DNA of 64,000 nucleotides from CPC320 sp002684375 (lineage in GTDB: Bacteria > Pseudomonadota > Alphaproteobacteria > Rhodobacterales > Rhodobacteraceae), in NCBI GenBank assembly GCA_965662545.1, contig CBFIHZ010000006.1, positions 1 through 64,000 of the forward strand. Reading direction: 5' to 3'. The notes below the pieces were generated by a model, which did not search any database, was not told where the DNA came from, and was given only the letters and a program-made list of their open reading frames with translations. Positions 56,599 through 64,000 of the stretch are shown here, piece after piece. Position 1 is the stretch's first letter. Each line of letters begins with the position of its first letter. The position numbers and the translations under genes were made by a program.

Positions 56599-57692
56599 GT
56601 AGCACCGGCCTTGAACTGCCCCACAGCATGCGCAACCCGGCGGCAGGCGCTTTCGTCGCCGACGGTGATACGCAGATAGTTCGGGAGCTTGTAACCCACA
56701 ACCGATCGCACAATCAGCCCCTGGGACTGTAGATAAACATCACAACTTTGCGCCTCAGCCTGCGATGCAAACCGCGCGAGAACAAAATTGCCCATGGAGG
56801 TATCTGACGACACCCCGTGTTCGGCTAAGGCTTCGGCAAGCCAGCCCCGAAGTCGGGTATTTTCCAATCGGCATTTAGTCGCATATTCCACATCCCGCAC
56901 CGCCGCCTGAGCCGCGGCAAGTGCCGGTTGAGACAAATTGAAAGGCCCTCTTATGCGATTGAGAACGTCGATTACATGCGCAGGTCCATAACCCCAACCA
57001 ACGCGCAACCCGCCCAAACCGTACAACTTTGAAAAAGTTCGCGTCATCACCACATTTTCACGCCGGTCAACCAGCGCCGCACCACCGTCATACCCCTCAA
57101 TATATTCGGCGTAAGCGCCATCGAGAACCAACAAAACATGATCCGGGAGCTTTTCAGCCAACCGCGCAACTTCCCCGTCACCGATCATCGTGCCGGTGGG
57201 GTTATTTGGATTGGCGATAAATACCATACGGGTGTTCTCTGTGCAGGCGGCTAAAATCGCGTTTACATCGGTCATGCGCTCGCGTTCGGCAACCTCTACC
57301 GGGGACGCTCCCGCGGCGAGCGCCGAAATGCGATACATTGAAAAGCCGTGTTCGGTATGGATGATCTCGTCGCCGGGGCCTGCATACCCCTGACACAAAA
57401 GCGAAATAATCTCATCACTTCCAACACCACAGACGATCCGCCCCGCATCCAAACCATGCACTTCCGCTATCGCATCACGTAGGGTTGCATGATCAGTTGA
57501 GGGATAGCGGTGCAAATCAAACGACGTTCGGCGAAACGCCTCAACCGCATCCTCACTTGGACCAAAGGGGTTTTCATTCGAACTGAGTTTGACGATATTT
57601 TGGACGCCCTCTACATATGACGCGCCGCCCTGATAGGGCTGAATTTCCATAATTCCGGATTGAGGTACAATCTTCACAGTCTCACGCTCCAC
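56595..57692 (-). CDS. hisC: Histidinol-phosphate aminotransferase
   Basis: A 365-residue class I/II PLP aminotransferase. [11 protein letters not shown] (about 37-47) is the N-terminal signature, [19 protein letters not shown] (about 93-111) follows, [20 protein letters not shown] contains the PLP lysine (about 221). Normal length. In the histidine pathway it converts imidazole-acetol phosphate; overlap with tyrC suggests a second role in aromatic amino-acid transamination. Confidence 0.93.
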   Translation of the reverse strand: MERETVKIVPQSGIMEIQPYQGGASYVEGVQNIVKLSSNENPFGPSEDAVEAFRRTSFDLHRYPSTDHATLRDAIAEVHGLDAGRIVCGVGSDEIISLLCQGYAGPGDEIIHTEHGFSMYRISALAAGASPVEVAERERMTDVNAILAACTENTRMVFIANPNNPTGTMIGDGEVARLAEKLPDHVLLVLDGAYAEYIEGYDGGAALVDRRENVVMTRTFSKLYGLGGLRVGWGYGPAHVIDVLNRIRGPFNLSQPALAAAQAAVRDVEYATKCRLENTRLRGWLAEALAEHGVSSDTSMGNFVLARFASQAEAQSCDVYLQSQGLIVRSVVGYKLPNYLRITVGDESACRRVAHAVGQFKAGAT

Positions 57693-57930
57693 ATCTAGCC
57701 ACTGGTCTAGCCTTGTATTTCGGCCATGAAAAGCCCACGATTTTTTTATAACGCAGCGATGTTTTTTTGCATCAGAGGTGATGCAATACGTACTATCCTC
57801 GAGAAAGACGATATTCTAACCGCAGATTGATCGTAAAACAATTTTATTGCGACAGGAAATTTTAACAATAAGCTAAAAAAGCAAAGGCCGCCCAACTGGA
57901 CGGCCCTCCTGTGTGTCATCGTTGTTCAGA
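57693..57930. other. Gap between hisC and rpsD
   Basis: A 238-base stretch that must carry the hisC promoter and the rpsD terminator. It is AT-rich (TTTTTTTATAACG near 57741); nothing else is seen. Confidence 0.5.
57875..57905 (-). terminator. Rho-independent terminator of rpsD
   Basis: Read on the minus strand, GGCCGTCC (57905-57898), loop AGTT and GGGCGGCC (57893-57886) form an eight-base stem with one G-U pair, followed by TTTGCTTTTTT (57885-57875). It starts about 25 bases after the rpsD stop. Confidence 0.88.
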
Positions 57931-58551
57931 TTAGTTCTGAGCGTAATATTCGATCACCAGGTTTGGTTCCATTTGAACTGCAAATGGTACATCACCCAAT
58001 GCGGGAGTCCGCACAAAGGTGGCCTTCATCTTTGAATGATCCGCATCAATATAATCCGGCACATCGCGTTCAGCGAGTTGGGTGGCTTCGATCAGCACCG
58101 CAATCTGCTTAGAGCGGTCCCGGACCTCGACAACATCGCCCTCTTTGACCCTGTAAGACGGTATGTTAACCCGCTTGCCGTTTACCGTGACGTGACCGTG
58201 GTTCACAAACTGCCGCGCGGCAAACATCGTCGCGACAAACTTGGCGCGATAAACCACCGTGTCAAGACGACGCTCAAGCAGACCGATCAGGTTTTCACCT
58301 GTATCGCCTTTCACACGCTCGGCCTCACCAAAGATCCGACGAAACTGCTTTTCGGTCAAGTCACCATAATGGCCTTTTAGCTTCTGCTTGGCGCGCAGTT
58401 GTAGGCCAAAGTCAGAAAGTTTGCCCTTGCGGCGCTGACCATGTTGACCAGGGCCATATTCACGGCGATTGACCGGAGATTTGGGACGACCCCAGATATT
58501 TTCACCCATCCGGCGATCAATTTTGTACTTGGCAGACGTGCGTTTGGTCAC
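57931..58551 (-). CDS. rpsD: 30S ribosomal protein S4
   Basis: A 206-residue primary rRNA-binding protein and, in other bacteria, translational repressor. The GTG at 58551 follows an excellent AAAGGAGATCAGCC and yields the expected [15 protein letters not shown] start; an upstream ATG at 58593 is not needed. [18 protein letters not shown] (about 36-53) and the S4 domain (about 96-160, [15 protein letters not shown]) are standard, ending EYYAQN. The mRNA has a 170-190-base leader. Confidence 0.97.
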   Translation of the reverse strand: MTKRTSAKYKIDRRMGENIWGRPKSPVNRREYGPGQHGQRRKGKLSDFGLQLRAKQKLKGHYGDLTEKQFRRIFGEAERVKGDTGENLIGLLERRLDTVVYRAKFVATMFAARQFVNHGHVTVNGKRVNIPSYRVKEGDVVEVRDRSKQIAVLIEATQLAERDVPDYIDADHSKMKATFVRTPALGDVPFAVQMEPNLVIEYYAQN

Positions 58552-58593
58552 GGCTGATCTCCTTTCTAGTATGTCACCCTGCCTCCTGATCAA

Positions 58594-58751
58594 GCATCAG
58601 ATGCCACATCTAAGGCAAGTTGTTGCCTTGTGTGCACGCATCCTCCCCTTGGGCCAGAATAGCCTGGGTTTGAAAGGGCGTTGTCCTCTGGAGTGCTTAC
58701 GCATCCCGACAGGCCTCCCCTCGCGGGGACCACCAACACCAATGAGCGGCG
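58594..58751 (-). promoter_or_regulatory. Structured 5' leader of rpsD
   Basis: The stretch between the promoter and the gene is unusually long. Read on the minus strand it contains TCCCC-GCGA-GGGGA (stem at 58718-58731), the word GGATGCGT twice (at 58709-58702 and 58647-58640), and CAACAACTTG with AAGGCA repeats. It could be an S4 autoregulatory target or attenuator. No covariance can be tested here. Confidence 0.4.
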
Positions 58752-58779
58752 CTTATACCCTGTGTAAAACTAGAGTCAA
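58752..58779 (-). promoter_or_regulatory. Sigma-70 promoter of rpsD
   Basis: On the minus strand TTGACT (58779-58774) and TATAAG (58757-58752) are separated by 16 bases, close to consensus, and overlap the 3' end of tag on the same strand. Confidence 0.7.
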
Positions 58780-59360
58780 CCAGTCATAATACCAGCCAGT
58801 CGGGCCACTTTGGCATGCGCCGGACACCCCACCAAATGATCATTCACCAGACCTGCCGCCTGCATCAAAGCATAGACGGTCTTGGGCCCACAAAAACGAA
58901 AGCCCTCAGCTTTCAATTTTGCGGACAATTTTAATGAAATAACTGTCTCGGCGGGTACATCACTTTTATGATGCCAGTTATTCTGAACAGCCCGTCCATC
59001 CACGGCAGCCCAAAGGAGGTTGGAAAATCCGACGCCAGCCTCTAATTTTTGCCACGCCCTGGCATTTGCCAGTGTCGCTTCTATCTTTCCACGGTGCCGT
59101 ATGATACGCTTATCAAGCAGGAGCTTTTTTACTTCGGCTTCCCCCCAAGTGGCGATCACATTTGGATCAAGCCCTTCAAATGCTTGAAAAAAACCTTTCC
59201 GTCGACGCAGGATCATTATCCAGCTTAACCCGGCCTGAAAACTTTCAAGCACCAGCATTTGCCACAACAGCCTTCCGTCATACACCGGAACGCCCCATTC
59301 GCAGTCATGATATTTAATGTAAATTTCTTCGGGCCCGGCCCACCCGCATATCTGTGACAT
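58776..59360 (-). CDS. tag: DNA-3-methyladenine glycosylase I
   Basis: A 194-residue base-excision repair enzyme. CGWAGPEEIYIKYHDCEWGVPV (read as YIKYHDCEWGVPV, about 14-26) and FCGPKTVYALMQAAGLVNDH are the family signatures. The structural zinc ligands of E. coli Tag, two Cys and two His, are matched by C5, H18 and the C-terminal HLVGCPAH segment. Length is normal. Its 3' end overlaps the rpsD promoter by a few bases. Confidence 0.93.
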   Translation of the reverse strand: MSQICGWAGPEEIYIKYHDCEWGVPVYDGRLLWQMLVLESFQAGLSWIMILRRRKGFFQAFEGLDPNVIATWGEAEVKKLLLDKRIIRHRGKIEATLANARAWQKLEAGVGFSNLLWAAVDGRAVQNNWHHKSDVPAETVISLKLSAKLKAEGFRFCGPKTVYALMQAAGLVNDHLVGCPAHAKVARLAGIMTG

Positions 59361-59475
59361 ATCCGCCTTTATCAGTCTTTATGATATTTTAAGTAAAATT
59401 AGAGACCAATTGTAGGGTTCATATCACCTTAAGGCCAATCTGTGCAAGGTTACTTTGATCATTAGGGAGAAACGC

Positions 59476-60321
59476 GTGCAGCAACGAAACGCCAACATTA
59501 AACACCCCAGAGACATCGGGGTAATGCCGGCCCAGCTTGGCAACCCGTTGGCGATGGCGGTGGCAAACAGGGATACGCAAACGCTTGAAATGGTTCGCGC
59601 CTCGGTGAGCCACAAGAACGTCATGCTGGCCTATCAACCGGTAGTTCAAGCCCAGAATCCGAATAGAATTGCTTTTTTTGAGGCCTTGATCCGTGTGCTG
59701 GATGATACCCAAAGGGTGATCCCGGCGCGGGAATTCATTACCGTCATTGAAGAAACCGAACTGGGGCGCGAAATTGATTGCTTGGCGTTGCAAAAAGGCC
59801 TGACAGCAATGGTCAAAGTCCCCAACCTAAGGCTGTCGATCAATATGTCGGCACGGTCGATTGCATACCGCCCCTGGATGCAGGTTCTCAATCGGTTTTT
59901 AAACCAGAATCCGTCGCTTGCAGAACGGTTGATTCTAGAAATTACTGAACGCTCAACGATGCTTGTACCTGAATTGGTCGCCCGATTTATGAGTGACCTG
60001 CAGGCAAGGGGTATAAGTTTTGCGCTTGATGATTTTGGCGCGGGGCACACCGCATTTCGACATTTTAAACAATTTCACTTTGATATTCTAAAAATAGATG
60101 GACAGTTCATCCGAAACATTGCCCATGACCCGGACAATCAGGTGATCACACAGGCCTTGGTTGCCATCGGACAGCAATTTGACATGTTTACCGTCGCCGA
60201 ATGCGTCGAAACCCCAGCAGAGGTGGCTTGGCTTCAGACACTGGGCATAGATTGTCTTCAAGGCTATCACTTTGGGGCGCCCACGCTTACGCCACCCTGG
60301 AAAACCCGCCCGAATTCATAA
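59476..60321 (+). CDS. EAL-domain cyclic-di-GMP phosphodiesterase
   Basis: A 281-residue protein that is essentially a lone EAL domain, which hydrolyses c-di-GMP to pGpG. The key residues are present: EAL in FFEALIRV, NMSARS, LEITERS, LDDFGAG, ILKIDGQF, AECVETPAE and the Q in LQGYHFGAP. The first 45 residues have no recognisable sensor, GGDEF or membrane segment. The likely start is GTG at 59476, after AGGGAGA; upstream TTG at 59455 would add seven residues. Alone and divergent from tag. It is expected to be catalytically active. Confidence 0.87.
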   Translation: MQQRNANIKHPRDIGVMPAQLGNPLAMAVANRDTQTLEMVRASVSHKNVMLAYQPVVQAQNPNRIAFFEALIRVLDDTQRVIPAREFITVIEETELGREIDCLALQKGLTAMVKVPNLRLSINMSARSIAYRPWMQVLNRFLNQNPSLAERLILEITERSTMLVPELVARFMSDLQARGISFALDDFGAGHTAFRHFKQFHFDILKIDGQFIRNIAHDPDNQVITQALVAIGQQFDMFTVAECVETPAEVAWLQTLGIDCLQGYHFGAPTLTPPWKTRPNS

Positions 60322-60482
60322 CCTGAAAATCCCAATTGCGGGCGCAGAGATGGCGTTCAGGATGGGCTTGCCGCACCGCAGCAAATGTAATAGGCTCCGT
60401 TGCAGTTAAGGGCGGCGTTTTTGTATTACACTCTGATCATACCGAAAACCGCCCTGTTAAGTCCAAACAGGGAGGACCCCGT

Positions 60483-61658
60483 ATGACCAATGTTGTAATC
60501 GCCTCAGCTGCAAGAACGGCTGTCGGCAGCTTTGGCGGCGCCTTTGCCAAAACCCCCGCACATGATCTGGGCACAGCTGTGCTTGAGGCGTTGGTCACCC
60601 GCGCCGGAATTGATAAATCTGACGTGGATGAAACAATTCTGGGTCAAGTGCTTACGGCAGGTCAGGGCCAAAATCCGGCGCGCCAAGCCCATATCAATGC
60701 CGGCCTTCCAACCGAAAGTGCCGCTTGGAACATCAATCAAGTCTGCGGTTCCGGGCTGCGTGCGGTGGCTTTGGCATCCCAGCATATTCAACTGGGCGAT
60801 GCCGATATTGTTGCCGCCGGCGGTCAGGAAAGCATGACACTAAGCCCCCATGTCGCACATCTGCGTGCAGGCCAGAAAATGGGGGATGTTTCTTATATCG
60901 ATTCGATGATTCGCGACGGACTATGGGATGCTTTCAACGGCTATCACATGGGCCAGACAGCAGAAAATGTGGCTGAAAAGTGGCAAATTAGCCGCGAAAT
61001 GCAGGACAGCTTTGCCGTCGGCTCACAAAACAAAGCCGAAGCTGCACAAACAGCTGGTAAATTTAAAGATGAAATCGTGCCGTTTACCGTTAAAAACCGC
61101 AAGGGCGACATCATTGTCGATCAAGATGAATACATCCGCTACGGAGCTACAATGGAAGCGATGCAGAAACTGCGCCCCGCCTTTGTAAAAGACGGCTCTG
61201 TCACTGCTGCCAATGCCTCTGGGTTAAATGACGGCGCAGCCGGGGCCCTACTGATGACAGTTGAAAACGCTCAGGCACGGGGTATCACACCACTGGCGCG
61301 CATCGCGTCTTTTGCGACCGTCGGTCTCGATCCGTCAATTATGGGCGCCGGCCCGATCTATGCCTCGCGCAAAGCTCTTGAAAAAGCCGGCTGGAAAGCC
61401 AGTGATCTCGATCTGGTCGAGGCAAATGAGGCGTTCGCGGCGCAAGCGTGCGCGGTTAATAAAGATATGGGTTGGGATCCAGAGATTGTAAACGTCAATG
61501 GCGGTGCCATTGCAATTGGACATCCCATTGGTGCTTCAGGTGCGCGTATCCTCAATACATTACTTTTCGAAATGCGGCGGCGCGATGCCAAAAAAGGTCT
61601 GGCAACGCTTTGTATTGGTGGAGGTATGGGCGTGGCCATGTGCCTAGAGCGTCCGTGA
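60483..61658 (+). CDS. phaA: Acetyl-CoA C-acetyltransferase (beta-ketothiolase)
   Basis: A 391-residue thiolase condensing two acetyl-CoA to acetoacetyl-CoA, the first step of both polyhydroxybutyrate synthesis and the ethylmalonyl-CoA pathway. [13 protein letters not shown] (C about 89) has the acyl-acceptor cysteine, [14 protein letters not shown] (about 345-358) the histidine and CIGGGMG (about 378-384) the second cysteine. ATG at 60483 follows GGGAGGA; a frame opening at 60336 is not used. phaB lies 185 bases downstream. Confidence 0.95.
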   Translation: MTNVVIASAARTAVGSFGGAFAKTPAHDLGTAVLEALVTRAGIDKSDVDETILGQVLTAGQGQNPARQAHINAGLPTESAAWNINQVCGSGLRAVALASQHIQLGDADIVAAGGQESMTLSPHVAHLRAGQKMGDVSYIDSMIRDGLWDAFNGYHMGQTAENVAEKWQISREMQDSFAVGSQNKAEAAQTAGKFKDEIVPFTVKNRKGDIIVDQDEYIRYGATMEAMQKLRPAFVKDGSVTAANASGLNDGAAGALLMTVENAQARGITPLARIASFATVGLDPSIMGAGPIYASRKALEKAGWKASDLDLVEANEAFAAQACAVNKDMGWDPEIVNVNGGAIAIGHPIGASGARILNTLLFEMRRRDAKKGLATLCIGGGMGVAMCLERP

Positions 61659-61686
61659 AAACCCTTCCTTAAAAACCCAACAGCGG

Positions 61687-61716
61687 CGCGACGCTTTTTT
61701 AAAAGCGCGGGTCGCG
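61687..61716. other. Hairpin in the phaA-phaB gap
   Basis: CGCGACGCTTTT (61687-61698) pairs with AAAAGC (61701-61706) and GTCGCG (61711-61716), with a four-base bulge. No T-tract follows. It may attenuate read-through from phaA or stabilise its 3' end. Confidence 0.4.
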
Positions 61717-61762
61717 GTTTGTCATAAAGCTGACATGCGTGCCAATTATTATGATATATCTG

Positions 61763-61781
61763 TACGCAATAATATTGCGTA
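61763..61781. promoter_or_regulatory. Palindrome upstream of phaB
   Basis: TACGCAA (61763-61769) and TTGCGTA (61775-61781) are perfect inverted arms around TAATA, 63 bases before the phaB start in AT-rich DNA. It could bind a dimeric regulator. It does not look like the CTGC-N3-GCAG sites described for PhaR. Confidence 0.45.
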
Positions 61782-61843
61782 ATTATATTGAAAAATGTAA
61801 CACTATTACTGTAGTGTCGTCAAATTAAGACTAGGAGAATACA

Positions 61844-62566
61844 ATGGCAAGAGTTGCACTCGTCACCGGTGGATCCCGAGGTATCGGGGCCGCAATTTCA
61901 ATCGGCCTGAAAAATGCAGGCTATCAAGTCGCGGCGTCATATGCCGGTAATGAAGCGACAGCAGCGGAATTCAGCGCCGAAACTGGCATCAAAACCTACA
62001 AATGGGATGTGGCAGACTATGACGCCTGTGCCGCGGGGATTGCTCAGGTTGAGGCTGATCTTGGCCCCGTTGAAATCCTGGTGAACAACGCCGGCATAAC
62101 CCGTGACGCACCGTTTCACAAAATGACCCGCGATCAGTGGCAACAGGTGATTGATACCAATCTGTCTGGTGTATTCAATATGACCCACCCGATCTGGCCC
62201 GGTATGCGCGAACGCAAATTCGGCAGGATCATTACGATCAGTTCGATCAATGGCCAAAAAGGCCAGTTTGCTCAGGTAAACTATGCTGCCTCAAAAGCCG
62301 GCGATTTGGGTATCACCAAGTCACTGGCCCATGAAGGTGCACGCATGGGTATTACCGCCAACGCCATATGCCCAGGCTATATTGGCACTGATATGGTGAT
62401 GGCGCTATCCGATAAGGTCCGCGATTCAATCGTTGCACAAATTCCTGCAGGTCGCTTGGGCACGCCTGACGAAATTGCCCGCTGCGTGGTTTTTCTGGCC
62501 TCGGATGACGCCGGTTTTATCAACGGATCGACCATCAGCGCAAACGGTGCACAGTTTTTCGTCTGA
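61844..62566 (+). CDS. phaB: Acetoacetyl-CoA reductase
   Basis: A 240-residue short-chain dehydrogenase reducing acetoacetyl-CoA to (R)-3-hydroxybutyryl-CoA with NADPH. TGGSRGIGAAISIGL (about 8-22) is the cofactor loop, NNAGITRDAPFHKMT (about 82-96) is typical of PhaB, ISSINGQKGQFAQVNYAASKAG (read as QVNYAASKAG, Y about 150, K about 154) has the catalytic Tyr-Lys. AGGAGA precedes the ATG. Product feeds polymer or Ccr via crotonyl-CoA. Confidence 0.94.
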   Translation: MARVALVTGGSRGIGAAISIGLKNAGYQVAASYAGNEATAAEFSAETGIKTYKWDVADYDACAAGIAQVEADLGPVEILVNNAGITRDAPFHKMTRDQWQQVIDTNLSGVFNMTHPIWPGMRERKFGRIITISSINGQKGQFAQVNYAASKAGDLGITKSLAHEGARMGITANAICPGYIGTDMVMALSDKVRDSIVAQIPAGRLGTPDEIARCVVFLASDDAGFINGSTISANGAQFFV

Positions 62567-63015
62567 TCAATGCTCAAGCTTTTTTAAGGTGCCGATTGAT
62601 ACCCGCTCAAAAAATTGTGGGCAAAACGCACCTGTTTGCAACCTTTTAATGACCGTTGGAGTTTCGGTATAAACAGACCCATCTCGAGACGGATCACCGG
62701 GCCAAATCACGTTGGAGTTTTTTCCTCAGCGCGGCCCGGGATATACCAAGCAACTGCCGGCGATTGGCGGCTCGGTCACTTTCGGAAAAGTGAGACAAAT
62801 TCAAAATAATTCACCGTAGCCTCTGGCCTTAAATTTGCGCCAAAATCAGCACCAAAAGGCCGCGAACTGACCATGCAAAGGCGCGAAACAGCCTCACTCG
62901 CAAGCACAAAAAGTGCCTCACCTTGCGATACCACCATGAGGCAAGCCTCGCATTTTTAGCCGATTAATCCGGCAATCCTTGCCTTATTCAGCGGTCTAAC
63001 GCCGATAGGCCGGTG
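62567..63015. other. 449-base gap after phaB, with a structured segment
   Basis: No gene is supported. At 62898-62928 a nested structure is visible: TCGCAAG (62898-62904) with CTTGCGA (62922-62928) and an inner GCAC-AAAAA-GTGC. It is followed on the plus strand by a small stem GAGG-CAAG-CCTC (62938-62949) and then TTTTT (62953-62957), which could end a small RNA. Confidence 0.4.
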
Positions 63016-63186
63016 TTAAATTTCAGCGTCCAAGCGAGTAATTTCTTCCTTGAGACGCAATTTTTGTTTTTTCAGTTCCATGATGCGCAATGTATTGCTG
63101 CTTGGGGCCTGTTGCGCGTGCTCGACCGCGCTTGAAAGGGATTTATGTTTCTTTTTCAGTTCCTGTACATGAGAGCTTAAGCTCAT
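63016..63186 (-). CDS. DUF465 family microprotein (YdcH-like)
   Basis: A 56-residue protein, MSLSSHVQELKKKHKSLSSA then a helical, lysine- and leucine-rich second half (ELKKQKLRLKEEITRLD). This fits DUF465/YdcH, short two-helix coiled-coil proteins with a conserved HxxL-x-KH start and KK-x-K-L-x-LKDEI end. The ribosome site is weak: AAGGAGAATTGGG (minus strand) lies six or seven bases before the ATG. Function unknown. Alone, upstream of the methyltransferase end. Confidence 0.88.
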   Translation of the reverse strand: MSLSSHVQELKKKHKSLSSAVEHAQQAPSSNTLRIMELKKQKLRLKEEITRLDAEI

Positions 63187-63296
63187 TCCCAATTCTCCTT
63201 ATTTGCCGATGAAGGTAGTGCACCACATTCAGGAACAACTGTCACGCGGCAGTGCAGAAAAATGCCATATTTAGTGAAAAACCCGCAAAAAACCGC

Positions 63297-64000
63297 CTAC
63301 AGTGGAAAATGTAGACCCTGGGCCAGACGCAGAACTGCCGATATTTTATCGCTGTAATCGTCGGCATCGCGAACATGCGCCCTCCCACGGTGCAAGATTA
63401 TCGGCGCATGCAACCGCAATGGCGCACGCCCGCCCTTGCGCCCCCGGACCAGCACCAAATGGCTGTCGCGCGCCACGCGGGGCGCAAAGGGTAAAATCTG
63501 CAGGCTGCCAAGATGTTTGCCCATAAAAGTCAAAAGCTGCTCAAGGCGATCGGCCCGTTGGATAAAGGTCGCGTGCCCGCCCGGTTCAAGCCGTTTGGCC
63601 GCAGTCTGCACCCAAACCGCCAAAGACGTCTGTTCTCCAAGTGCCACCTCACGCGAGGCATCGGACGCAGGCGTACCATTTTCGCGCAAAAAATACGGCG
63701 GGTTTGCCAGCACATGATGATAGCGCATTTGCCGGATCTCAGGTGGCAACTTACTAAGATCAGCCTGTACCACTTTGGCCTCTATATTATTGCTAAGGGC
63801 ATTGCGGCGGGCACAGTCAGCATAGATCGGTTGAAGCTCGATACCAGTTAGTGACAACCCTGGCACCCGGCATCCTAGACAGAAAAGTGCCGTACCAACT
63901 CCACATCCCAAGTCCAGCACCCGTTGCCCTGGCTTGGCCGGCACCGACGCGGCCAATAAAACTGGATCAACCCCGGCACGATACCCTTGGACTGGCTGCA
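63297..64000 (-). CDS. tRNA1(Val) N6-adenine methyltransferase TrmN6-like, 5' end missing
   Basis: At least 234 residues are visible; the reading frame continues past position 64000 with no start. The visible part begins near QPVQGYRAGVDPVLLAAS, the expected N-terminal region of the family, and VLDLGCGVGTALFCLG is SAM motif I. ANPPYFLREN is the adenine-N6 catalytic NPPY motif. The known family methylates A37 of tRNA1(Val); rRNA guanine-N2 or other adenine targets are possible. Confidence 0.85.
   Translation of the reverse strand, partial: QPVQGYRAGVDPVLLAASVPAKPGQRVLDLGCGVGTALFCLGCRVPGLSLTGIELQPIYADCARRNALSNNIEAKVVQADLSKLPPEIRQMRYHHVLANPPYFLRENGTPASDASREVALGEQTSLAVWVQTAAKRLEPGGHATFIQRADRLEQLLTFMGKHLGSLQILPFAPRVARDSHLVLVRGRKGGRAPLRLHAPIILHRGRAHVRDADDYSDKISAVLRLAQGLHFPL

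Noticed and set aside
60142..60151. GTGATCACAC inside the EAL gene
   Set aside because: Coding sequence (V-I-T codons) with no paired copy and no nearby promoter.

Overview
The window looks like chromosomal DNA of a marine alphaproteobacterium of the Rhodobacteraceae (Roseobacter group). The evidence is gene order and family content: a sdhCDAB / mesaconyl-CoA hydratase / DUF1737 / malyl-CoA thioesterase / mdh / sucCDAB / lpd block as I remember it from Rhodobacter sphaeroides, a divergent ccr-ecm pair, the ftsE-ftsX-plsC and argH-lysA neighbourhoods typical of the family, and family-restricted proteins such as TIGR02186 and TIGR02302. GC content by eye is moderate, which would suit a moderate-GC roseobacter, but the species cannot be named. 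No rRNA, tRNA, CRISPR array, insertion sequence, prophage or integrase was seen.

Layout. 1-2.5 kb: universal stress protein, NfuA, TsaB, RimI. 2.6-7.3 kb: a BMP-type ABC importer (binding protein, double ATPase, two permeases), probably for nucleosides. 7.4-9.6 kb: a TauE/SafE exporter with its TIGR02186 partner, then a hotdog thioesterase. 9.6-14.7 kb (minus): acyl-CoA dehydrogenase, acyl-CoA ligase, RecD-like helicase, a small conserved protein and a possible DUF2235 relic. 14.8-19.6 kb: divergent ccr/ecm of the ethylmalonyl-CoA pathway, an acetyltransferase, deoD. 19.7-26.5 kb (minus): DUF1989 protein, sdhBADC, mch, DUF1737, mcl2. 26.6-28.9 kb: accessory genes (FkbM methyltransferase, small secreted protein, second TauE). 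29-39.6 kb: mdh, a secreted unknown with an EF-hand-like loop, sucC, sucD, sucA, sucB, lpd. 39.7-44.4 kb: PPOX flavoprotein, isochorismatase-like hydrolase, plsC-ftsX-ftsE and a divergent zinc-ribbon protein. 44.7-51.1 kb: TIGR02302, lysA, DUF2834, a tiny lipoprotein, argH and divergent tlpA-like. 51.3-55.1 kb: cupin-otnK-otnC-otnI, a four-carbon sugar-acid operon. 55.2-60.3 kb: PaaI thioesterase, tyrC, hisC, rpsD, tag, EAL phosphodiesterase. 60.4-64 kb: phaA, phaB, a DUF465 microprotein and a tRNA methyltransferase cut by the right edge.

How it works together. The window holds much of the machinery for growth on acetyl-CoA units. PhaA and PhaB make 3-hydroxybutyryl-CoA, Ccr and Ecm carry the ethylmalonyl-CoA branch, Mch and Mcl2 help return glyoxylate and malate, and the TCA genes (mdh, suc, lpd, sdh) take the products. 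The strongest new signal is regulatory. A pair of TGTGATCACA palindromes spaced exactly 21 bp lies about 110 bp before both sdhC and sucC in the same arrangement, which suggests one unidentified regulator for both TCA operons. Other items worth attention are the cupin-led otn operon with degenerate metal ligands and GntR-like palindromes, the EF-hand-like secreted protein inside the TCA block, TTTGCAA-type sites between ccr and ecm, and several structured intergenic elements.
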